Positions 55,001 through 61,235 of a stretch of DNA of 64,000 nucleotides are shown piece by piece (position 1 is the stretch's first letter; the number at the start of each line of letters is the position of its first letter). Made by a program: the position numbers and the translations under genes. Origin of the DNA: Euptelea pleiosperma. Taxonomy: Eukaryota > Streptophyta > Magnoliopsida > Ranunculales > Eupteleaceae. The notes beneath the pieces were generated by a model, which was not told the DNA's origin, ran no database searches, and saw only the letters and a list, made by a program, of their open reading frames with translations. The stretch covers positions 28,899,913-28,963,912 of the forward strand of contig CM068547.1 in assembly GCA_035048495.1 (NCBI GenBank), written 5' to 3'.

Positions 55001-56259
55001 AGTCGATCCCAACAATACTCCAACATTGCTTAAAGAAAGCTAATGTAAAACCATCTAGATCCAGAGCCTTATCCCTGCTAGATCAGAGATAGCCCTTCGA
55101 ACCTCTCCCTCCTCAAAAGGCTTTTCCAACCCCTCTCTGTCCTCAAAACTGATCTAATCAAAGTGGAGGTCATCCACAGTAGGTCTGAATACCGACGACT
55201 CTGAACAAAGATCAGAATAAAATCCAACTACACCATCCCTACCGCTTTCCGTCCTCTTCTAATACGGTCTCCCTAATCTTGAGACTAGTAACATGATTAT
55301 ATCTTCTACGAACGTCCGTCATCTTGTGGAAAAACTTGGTGTTATTATCTCCCTCCTTCAACCATATGATTTTAGATTTCTGCCTCCAACTGATTTCCTC
55401 CATTTTCACCAACCAAAGATAATCAGCTTTCAGGTTTGTCCTTTCCAACATTTCCTCCATAGATAGAACATCAGACTCCTCCTTCCTATCAATCATAGAA
55501 ATCTCCTCTTATCTTCTATCTTCTACCGTTCTCCTCTCTCCCTAATTCTATCGTCTACCGTTCTACTCTCCTTTCCTTTTCTTCTTTCATTCCCTCAAAC
55601 CCTCCCTCTTTCACTTTCTCCAGTAATCCATTTTCAATATATGTAGTATTTCTTTTTGTTTAATAATTTCATATGATTACTCTTTAGTTAATAATCTGTG
55701 GTGTCACCGTGTCTATCAAAGCAACGGCAAACCAGGAACTATGTGAAAGGCATTATGTTTGATCAACATACTAAACTTTCAGATCTAATTAAACAGTGTT
55801 TATTAGAACAATAAATCCAGTTAACCTAATTTCTAATCGTTTTTTATAGGTAACTTAATTTCTAATCTCAAAATGAAAACTAATTCTTTCCACCGGAGTA
55901 TTAACTAAAATTTTCTGATATCTAACCTGAGGCCGAGCTTTGGACAACTCCCAATAACACCGACCATAATGGCGAACCGCCTCAGCGACATCTCTAGCCT
56001 TCGACACAGATGCAGACGCCAACGGTGAGGGACCAAGGACTGTAGACAAAGAGGCGAAAGAGAAAGCTCTATCTCCCTCAGATTTCTCAAACCCTAATTT
56101 CAATGAATTGATCGAGGAAGGTAATCCCGTGCTTGATGAGTGGAGGTGAGTCTGAAAGACTCCTCTACGGACCCCATGGACCGCGAAAATGCTCGCAGAA
56201 CGAAGGGGGTTTGACAGGTAAACAAGTCTCGAAGAGAAACTCACAGAGTTTCGCAACAT
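24665..56259 (-). CDS. COX10: COX10, mitochondrial protohaem IX farnesyltransferase (seven exons)
   Basis: COX10 transfers a farnesyl group to haem B to make haem O, the first step towards the haem A of cytochrome c oxidase, in the inner mitochondrial membrane. I built the gene by matching translated pieces to the known plant COX10 protein and finding GT-AG borders. Exons in order are 56259-55927, 52740-52611, 49043-48906, 48780-48647, 32402-32277, 31368-31265 and 25056-24665. All phases agree except exon 1 to 2, where one extra base breaks the frame. Removing one base gives 452 codons including the stop, near the 431 residues recalled for Arabidopsis COX10. Seen in order: a Ser/Arg-rich presequence; [15 protein letters not shown] with NRPLPSG (first UbiA motif); [16 protein letters not shown]; the WQIPHF and CRNDYAAGG region; a hydrophobic [16 protein letters not shown] segment; and the C-terminal APVAYA and APFPFLPAP motifs. 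The large introns 1, 2, 4 and 6 are filled with transposons. Exons 5-7 are duplicated near 4.1-11.1 kb. Identity is very likely; an intact product is uncertain because of the frame break. Confidence 0.9.
28447..29370. repeat. 0.9-kb segment present only in copy A
   Basis: Copy B jumps from TATAGGTGAT to CATGGGTACC where copy A has this segment. It contains the rest of an LTR-like sequence (TATAAATACCTCT at 28,471) and the MITE at 28,887. Since copy B keeps a truncated LTR-like start, deletion from copy B is the simpler reading. Confidence 0.7.
28887..29270. mobile_element. Mutator-like MITE (384 bp), copy 1
   Basis: Inverted ends CTGTAACAAGGACAG and GTGTCCTTGTTACATAG with the 9-bp duplication ATCAAGAGT (28,878-28,886 and 29,271-29,279). 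The interior has GTGTCGGACAC-like repeats. Confidence 0.8.
31265..31368 (-). CDS. COX10: COX10 exon 6, copy A
   Basis: Encodes [18 protein letters not shown] and [16 protein letters not shown], with phase 1 at both ends. The hydrophobic second half is a membrane segment. The acceptor is TTCAG|GTTT and the donor is ACT|GTGAGT, close to the plant consensus. The 104 nt appear identical in copy B. Confidence 0.92.
32277..32402 (-). CDS. COX10: COX10 exon 5, copy A
   Basis: Encodes [18 protein letters not shown] through [20 protein letters not shown], with one leading and two trailing phase bases. The PHF and CRNDY residues form the second conserved prenyltransferase region. The acceptor is TTTTAG|G and the donor is GG|GTATGC. 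It is 126 nt and differs from copy B by one silent change (TTT here, TTC in copy B, at 32,321). Confidence 0.92.
32930..33200. mobile_element. Au-SINE or RTE-related fragment
   Basis: CTTATCCCAATTCCCAAC followed by TATTTAGGGTCGACAACATG and ATTTCGCCATTC matches the plant 'TTGGGGTCGGCTACATGAAT' block of Au-like SINEs and RTE 3' regions. A similar block is near 48,305-48,420. Confidence 0.5.
33815..34045 (+). mobile_element. 3' end of an RTE-type LINE
   Basis: The frame reads [19 protein letters not shown] and ends near a GATGATGATGATG tail. That is the usual C-terminus and short 3' repeat of plant RTE elements. No reverse transcriptase remains upstream. Confidence 0.6.
34280..35132. mobile_element. 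hAT-type non-autonomous element (853 bp)
   Basis: Ends TAGGGCTGCAAC and its inverse GCTGCAGCCCTA, with the perfect 8-bp duplication GTTTGCTT at 34,272-34,279 and 35,133-35,140. Subterminal regions repeat GGGTTGGGTCGGG and its inverse. The middle (34,600-34,910) is less repetitive and holds short frames without known homology. Confidence 0.88.
35549..35800. mobile_element. MITE with TTCAAAGT/ACTTTGAA ends
   Basis: Inverted ends ATGGTTCAAAGTACACGG and CTGAAACTTTGAACCAT. The interior repeats TTCGGTTTCGGACGAAAC. A related element with AAATTTTGAACCATG lies at 39,888-40,199. Confidence 0.6.
38998..39345. repeat. 172-bp tandem repeat (two copies) in the LINE
   Basis: CTCATATGCACCCTCCCAAA recurs at 39,011 and 39,183. 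Copies are nearly identical, so the duplication is recent relative to LINE decay. Confidence 0.85.
39443..39885. repeat. 217-bp tandem repeat (two copies) in the LINE
   Basis: CCCAATCGACCGACATAAGG recurs at 39,443 and 39,660, followed by nearly identical sequence including an A-run. Confidence 0.85.
39888..40199. mobile_element. MITE related to 35,549
   Basis: Ends AGGTTTAAAATTTTG and GAAATTTTGAACCATG. The interior has GACGAAACGAGATGTATCG and its inverse. It lies within LINE sequence. Confidence 0.5.
42178..42405. mobile_element. GTTATAACGG-family repeat
   Basis: Begins AAGGTTTAAAGGAGACCG and contains several ATAACGG/CCGTTAT words. It resembles 17,614-17,982 but the right end is unclear. 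A shorter relative is at 44,203-44,345. Confidence 0.55.
42425..42690. mobile_element. CACGTGGC-family MITE, short copy
   Basis: GAGCCACGTGGCACACTATT on the left and CCCACGTGGCTTATTTTG on the right around the family core (TGATTTCTAG, CAAGTGGTTTGAAATC). Confidence 0.65.
42734..43124. mobile_element. GATGTAAC-family MITE, copy 3 (inside the Helitron)
   Basis: Ends GATGTAACAAGGTATGTCTG and CAGGTATACCTTGTTACATC; same arms and length as copies 1 and 2. Confidence 0.8.
43208..43582. mobile_element. CACGTGGC-family MITE with AGCAAGACTTGCC ends
   Basis: Ends AGCAAGACTTGCC and GGCAAGTCTTGCT; then ACCTGACCACCCACAATAT and its inverse; then the common core (GACTGACCAT..., CTAATAAATTTCCACG). Confidence 0.72.
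43640..44040. mobile_element. CACGTGGC-family MITE with TGATGACA ends
   Basis: Outer arms CTTTGATGACAGG and CCTTGATGACAGGC with inverse partners, then GAGCCACGTGGCATACTC and the family core. The core matches the copy at 43,208 but the distal arms do not. Confidence 0.72.
48647..48780 (-). CDS. COX10: COX10 exon 4
   Basis: 44 codons plus two bases, from [18 protein letters not shown] through [17 protein letters not shown] to IPPLL. This is the most conserved stretch of COX10. The acceptor is TTGCAG|GCT and the donor is GG|GTAAAT. The following intron is 16.2 kb if exon 5A is used. Splicing to exon 5B would need a 37.5-kb intron containing RH41. Both acceptors have the same phase. Confidence 0.93.
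48906..49043 (-). CDS. COX10: COX10 exon 3 (first UbiA motif)
   Basis: Exactly 46 codons in phase 0, from [20 protein letters not shown] to TTLLACK. It completes the first prenyltransferase motif started in exon 2 (the Asn-Gln of SLNQ, then Asp, Lys and Arg before Arg-Pro-Leu). That region binds the prenyl diphosphate and magnesium in UbiA enzymes. The acceptor is TATTAG|GTG and the donor is AAG|GTGTCC. Only 125 bp of intron separate it from exon 4. Confidence 0.92.
49097..49261. repeat. 82-bp tandem duplication in COX10 intron 2
   Basis: CACAGAACGATAAAAAGAAT recurs at 49,097 and 49,179, and the copies are almost identical. Confidence 0.85.
50287..50622. mobile_element. Mutator-like MITE, copy 2
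   Basis: Same family as 28,887: ATGTAACAAGGACACTG and CAGTGTCCTTGTTACAT ends. The 10-bp word AAGGTGTATG lies at 50,277-50,286 and 50,623-50,632. It sits in COX10 intron 2. Confidence 0.78.
51226..52260. repeat. 349-bp tandem repeat, about 2.8 copies, in COX10 intron 2
   Basis: ACTTGGTCATACAAGAAAGA recurs at 51,261, 51,610 and 51,959, a spacing of exactly 349 bp. The first unit starts with AACCCTAACCCTAACC, a telomere-like motif; later units have one AACCCTAACC. The last unit contains a smaller duplication near 52,150-52,230. The next bases form a C-run and a (CA)n run. Confidence 0.92.
52611..52740 (-). CDS. COX10: COX10 exon 2
   Basis: After one phase base the exon reads [16 protein letters not shown] and runs to [10 protein letters not shown], 43 codons, closely matching the start of the plant COX10 membrane domain. 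The acceptor is TTCCAG|CATG behind a good pyrimidine tract, and the donor is CAG|GTGGCT. The exon needs a phase-2 exon 1, which is not what exon 1 supplies as assembled. A (GA)n microsatellite lies about 35 bp beyond the donor. Confidence 0.9.
52985..55500 (-). mobile_element. Second L1-type LINE fragment in COX10 intron 1
   Basis: Minus-strand pieces in LINE order: [18 protein letters not shown] near 55,350; [18 protein letters not shown] near 54,930; [18 protein letters not shown] near 54,480; [17 protein letters not shown] near 54,040; [18 protein letters not shown] near 53,500; and a zf-RVT-like end near 53,100. Endonuclease and 3' tail are missing. An AATCGGCAAAATCG-type repeat interrupts it at about 53,545-53,990. 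Confidence 0.8.
55927..56259 (-). CDS. COX10: COX10 exon 1 (presequence and start of the mature protein)
   Basis: This exon encodes [18 protein letters not shown] followed by a Ser/Arg-rich stretch with few acidic residues, typical of a mitochondrial presequence. It ends in [13 protein letters not shown], a conserved plant COX10 block just before the membrane domain. The open frame runs upstream to a TTG at 56,280, but the first ATG is at 56,259, so I start there. The donor is CAG|GTTAGA. Before it the sequence reads GCT CGG CCT CAG, where one base fewer would join in frame to exon 2 (Ala-Arg-Leu-Ser-Met, as in other plants). The exon is 333 nt where 332 would be in phase. Confidence 0.88.
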
Positions 56260-56365
56260 GGCGGTCTCTGCAGATCTCAACGAGGATTTCGATCTTTGTA
56301 GGAAAGAGACTTGTTAGAACTTGGAAGTAGTTGTCTAGTAGGAATTACATTTGGCAAAAAATAAA

Positions 56366-57247
56366 GGGAATTTTTACATGCCCCCCCATGTTATCTTTGA
56401 AATTTGACATACCCCCCACACTTTGAAAAAGCTGACATACCCCCTATGACTTGGTCCAAGGTCAGTTGACCAATGTTGACCCGAGTTGACCAGCATATTT
56501 TACATTAAAATATAAAAATACCCTTGTCTTCAACCTTGGAACAAGGGTTTGGACCAAAACCAAACCCCCAAATCAAATGGTTGTGGTGTATGGCAAGCCA
56601 AATCAAATGATCGGAGTCTTATGCCGGTCATCCACCACTCCGACAAAAATTAAAAAATCATTGGGTTGTCCGACTATAGACTCGAGCTTGTATTTCCCAT
56701 CCAATTTTAGATTGACAATGGATGATCTCCTAACTATTATTGTTCAAAAATATCCAATCAATATATGGAGTGGGAATCCCCAATGCTAGTTGAGATACCA
56801 ATAAAAGATTTAGAGTTTAATATTTGTATTACAATGGCACTTTAGCCCTAGAAGTTTTTTTCTTTTTTTTAAGTTGGTGTTCCCCAAAAAAAAAAGAAGT
56901 AAAACTCCGGATACCAATGGGTTTTTTAATTTTCGCCGAAGTGGTGGATGACCGGCATGAGACTCCAATGGGTTGGTCTCCGGCGATGGACAATAACCCA
57001 TTAATATCTCTTGGCTTGTTGTCTACCACATCAATTTGATTTGGGGGTTTGGTTTTAATCCAGACCCTTGTTCCATGGTTGAAGACAAGGGTATTTCTAT
57101 CTTTTAATGTAAAATATTATGGTCAATTCTGGTCAACATTAGTCAACTGACCTTGGACCAAGTCATGGGGGGTATGTCAGCTTTTTCAAAGTGTGGGGGG
57201 GTATATCAAATTTCAAAGATAACATGGGGGGTATGTCAAAAATTCCC
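56366..57247. mobile_element. Mutator-like element with long inverted repeats, next to the COX10 start
   Basis: Arms over 200 bp long run inward from GGGAATTTTTACATG and CAAAAATTCCC, with GGTATGTCAGCTTTTTC and CAAGGGTCTGG-type blocks on both sides. The 9-bp duplication AAAAATAAA lies at 56,357-56,365 and 57,248-57,256. No transposase frame. Only 106 bp separate it from the COX10 ATG, so the gene's promoter may lie partly inside it. A piece of the same arm is near 21,600-21,760. Confidence 0.8.
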
Positions 57248-57256
57248 AAAAATAAA

Positions 57257-58850
57257 ATACTATTTCCAGAACACATTTTACTTCTTCCATACGCTAATGT
57301 TTTTTACTCCCATTTTGCTTCTTCTCGCATTAGACTAGCTTTGCATGTGGGTTTAATGGCCAGGCTGGCCCAATGGGTCTTTAGCCCGGACCAAATGAGC
57401 TGGGTTGAATTTACAGTGGGCTTAACTTTTAACAAAAATAAACTTTGGCTTATTCCGATTATTTCCAGGTTTGGGCCAAACATGTGTGCCTTATATATTC
57501 GGTTTTAGGTTCAATTTGGATCATGGTTCAAAGTCTCGGGCGATCCTGTTCCGGATCGGGCGATCTGGATCGGGATCAGAGCCCACCGATCCGATTCATA
57601 CCATGCTCTGTCTCGCCCGAGTTCTCTGTTTTTGTAAGGATTTTCACACCGTCTCGAGGTGAGATGGCCGATCCTGTTCCGTATCGGACCGATCTAGATC
57701 AGGATCGGAGCCTACCGATCCAACCTCCGAACCCGAGACTTTCATCCTTGATTTGGATCCTGGTGTTAGGTATTCTAATCAAGTCAAATCCTGGGTTTGG
57801 GAGTTAGATCCTTACTAAAATGTGTTATTTGTAGCGGATCCATATCTTAACACATGGATATGGCTCGGATTTGGATCATGTGTCATGGATCATAAATTGA
57901 ATATGGATCGAGACCATGTTCAACGGGAAGTCTTTGGGGACAATTACAAACTTTTAAACTCTCTCCATTCACTTCGTTTATCACATATGGTAAAGCATAT
58001 TATTTTACAATAATTAACGACGAATGAAAATCACTTTCGCTAATACCAAAAGGATGAGCATGATATTAAAAGTCAAATTTGGATCTAAATATACCTAGAT
58101 TTGACCGGGTCCAAGTCTAGATATGACGTGCTATTAAAAGTTGAATTTGATCTGAAACCGCCTAGGATTTGTTTCTTAGGTTACTTTACAGAAAGGCCCA
58201 TACCTTAATCCCTCTTGTATAGCAAACAGGGATTAAATATACTTGAACAAATGAGTAGTGCTTTTTATTTGTAAATTTGATTAATTCTAAAAAATTGATA
58301 GATTTGATTGAAGACCAACCACCTTTTCTACCTTATACCGGTGTAAAAATTTTATTTTCTATATGGTTATTACTTTGTTATTCCTTTTATTCCATGTGGA
58401 GTTTGGGGTTTATGCTTTATGAGTTTGGCTCAATCCCACGCGACTCGTATGATCTTATGCCCATATCCACATAAACTCGCAAAAAATAAAAATGATTCAA
58501 CGATACTAAAGGAATTTTTATTATTTGAATAACTCTCAAAATATAAGCTAGATTAAATAAAAATAAATACAAGTTAGATAAATCTTAAATTTTGGAGCCC
58601 ATCTTAAAAAAGGTATTATGTGCAAAATAGGCAAATAAAAATTATATCCGAAAACTAGATAAATTCTCATACTTAAAAAATTACCAAAATACCCTTAAAT
58701 GAATTTCTAAAAAATCTCCTTAAAGTTGCAGATAGCGAAGAATAGTGTTCTAGTGAATATATGAACTCAAAATAAGTAAAACAAATGTGTAAAAAATACT
58801 AAAATACTCATAATAAGTAAAATTACTAAAATACTATTTTTTTTTAAAAG
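57257..58850. other. AT-rich DNA upstream of COX10, no gene
   Basis: Contains a GATCGGGATCAGAGCC-type imperfect repeat near 57,535-57,730. The remaining open frames are short and match nothing I recognise. Confidence 0.5.
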
Positions 58851-58854
58851 GGCT

Positions 58855-59075
58855 TTTTTGCTTTACCATCTTACTTTATTGATGCAATTTGCATCTCACC
58901 CAATGTTTTTAAAATATTTGCGTCTCACCCTTTGACCACCATAGAGGGTCTTCGGATGGACATTCCAATATTTTTTTAAATGACTATAAAGACCTTGGGT
59001 GAGACGCAAATATTTTAAAAACATTGGGTGCGATGCAAAATGCATCAATAAAGTAAGGGGGGCAAGCAAAAATAA
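58855..59075. mobile_element. Small foldback MITE with TTACTTTATTGATGCA arms
   Basis: Arms of about 75 bp: ACTTTATTGATGCAATTTGC and inverse near 59,035-59,060, with ACCCAATGTTTTTAAAAT inside. A second copy is at 59,898-60,125. Confidence 0.78.
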
Positions 59076-59160
59076 ATTTCAAGAAATTTTTTATTTTTTT
59101 TTATAGGATTGTGAGCTCAACCTTTTCTTGAGGATTTTGAACTATGAAAGGAAGGAAAAA

Positions 59161-59523
59161 GATGTAACAATGTATGCCTGAAACATTTTTAAATGCGGAA
59201 GCATGATTTTGTTACTCATCACTATCATCTGGGCCCACTGACCACATGGATGTTTATCCTACCCCTTGGTCATTATACACACCAAAAATCACCCTAATTG
59301 GTAACTACAACCATTAGATTTTAGCACTATTTAAGGCATTCTTATAGCCGTTGAATTCAACCATTTTTTTAGTACTAAAACCAATGGCTAAAAATCATCA
59401 AACAAGCTGAGTTTTTATATGAATGTCTACTAAGGAGTGGGCTAAACATCCATGCGGTCAGTGTGCCCAGATGGCAGCGGTGACAACCAAAAATGCCGCT
59501 TCCACATTTGAAAAGATCTCAGT
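59161..59523. mobile_element. GATGTAAC-family MITE, copy 4 (right end lost)
   Basis: The left end reads GATGTAACAATGTATGCCTG. On the right the arm ends at AAAAGATCTCAG and the terminal GTTACATC is missing. Confidence 0.75.
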
Positions 59524-59619
59524 AAGGGGGATAAGCAAAAGATCTTTTTTTTTTAGAGGATATTTTTTTTTTTTTTTTTTAGGATTGTGAGCTCAAAACA
59601 TTTCTTCATTTACTTTTAG

Positions 59620-59835
59620 GATTAGAGTTGTTTTCCTTGGTTTATTTTATCCGTAGAATTTGAACATTATTTGGGGTACAAAGATCCAATGGTTTGAAAT
59701 CGCTAATCAGGTTGATATTTGGTATGTAGCTCCACCTAGCGATGGGCCCAACATCCATACGATTAGCGACCTCTAAGAATGTGCCACGTGGCTCATATTG
59801 TGGTCCATCATCATCATTGATGAGGGACATTAGCG
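59620..59835. mobile_element. CACGTGGC-family MITE, partial
   Basis: Half of the core with GTGCCACGTGGCTCATATTG at 59,780. The other arm is missing. Confidence 0.6.
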
Positions 59836-59897
59836 TGCTTAACAACCTGTGAAGGTAAGTTCCTTTTATAGTTCACAATCCTCAAAAAAAAAAACTT

Positions 59898-60125
59898 GTC
59901 CCCCTTATTTTATTGATGCAATTTGCATCACACCCAATGTTTTTAAAATATTTGCGTCTCATGCAAGGTCATTATAGTCATATAAAAAATATTGGGATGT
60001 CCATCCGAAGACCGTCTATGGTCAATGATGTTGACCATGGTCAAAGGGTGAGACACAAATATTTTGAAAACATTGGGTGAGATGCAAATTGCATCAATAA
60101 AGTAAGGGGGTAAAGCAAAACAGCC
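59898..60125. mobile_element. Second copy of the small foldback MITE
   Basis: Same arms (TTATTGATGCAATTTGCATC and inverse). The central part (GTCCATCCGAAGACCGTC) is in the opposite sense to the first copy. Confidence 0.78.
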
Positions 60126-60204
60126 CAAAAAAAAAAATTGTTTGAAAGCTCTCCAAATTCGGAGACACTGTCTCTATGGTTATTAGGTTGACTTTATCGC
60201 TATG

Positions 60205-61235
60205 TTTTATATAGTGGGTGCCCCGTGCCATCGGCACTCCTCGACAAAGAATTTGCCAAAATCAGTTGAGTGGCGGAGATCCACCGTCCATTTGGGGGAG
60301 GATTAGATCTCGGCCCTTCTTTGTTGATGCTTATAAGAGGAGGTTAAGTAGGGAGACAACCAATGTGTTTTGTTATAGAGAATAGTAAATGGCCCATGCC
60401 GACGGCACTCGCTGACAAAAGTGTTTGCAAAAATTGGGTGTTACCATTTTTTCCATTGTAATGGTTGTTATAACAGATTGTAACACACAGAGGGAGAAAT
60501 AGAAAAATAACAGAAATAACAAAAAATAACGGTGTTGAAATTTAAATTTTGAATAAATTTAGGTCAAATGAGGCGGATTGAGTGGCTGAAATCTAATCGT
60601 CCACATTAGATCAATGGATTTGATCTCAACCACTCTTTATCTAACCATCCACATTAGATGGATGGATAAGATAAGAGAATACAATTGAGTTGTCTTGATA
60701 TATGCGTGGGTGGCCCGTGCCCGGGGCACTTTCTGACAAAGTGTTTGTCAAAATCGGGTGGGAGTTAATCTCAGCCATCGACATGAAGCATAGTGGATCT
60801 CAACCACTCATTATTGAAGCCATATAAGATAAGAGGGGTATAAGAAAACCATTAAATTTCCGTTAAATTCTACTTTTTTTTTAATTTTCAAATTTTAAAT
60901 TTCAACACCACTTTTTCCGTTAAAATCTATTTTTTTTTCATTTTTGCCCCTAGCCATTTCAATCCATTTTAACAGTAACACCCCTCTCGAGGCATAAAAA
61001 ATGGGGCTCCTAAGCCTGACCCTTGGGCTATATGTAAATCCTACCCATTTCATTCCTTATATATAGGTAAATAGTAGGTGACCCGTGCCCCTAACACTCA
61101 TCGACAAAGCGTTTGTCAAAATTGTGTGTGAGTGGCTGAGATCCACCATCCATTTGGTGTGATAAGATCTCGGCATCCTTTATGACGCCGAATGAGAGGA
61201 GGAGACAACTGTCCTGTTTTGTTATATAGATATAT
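60205..61235 (-). mobile_element. Third cluster of the short Helitron-like units
   Basis: The same units (GTGCCATCGGCACTC, CCGTGCCC, TTGTTATATAGATA) recur far upstream of COX10, outside the segmental duplication. Internal order resembles the other two arrays, suggesting that a composite block rather than single units was copied. Confidence 0.55.

Noticed and set aside
56577..57508. Open frames upstream of COX10 on the plus strand
   Set aside because: Most lie in the inverted arms of the Mutator-like element; the rest have no recognisable domain.
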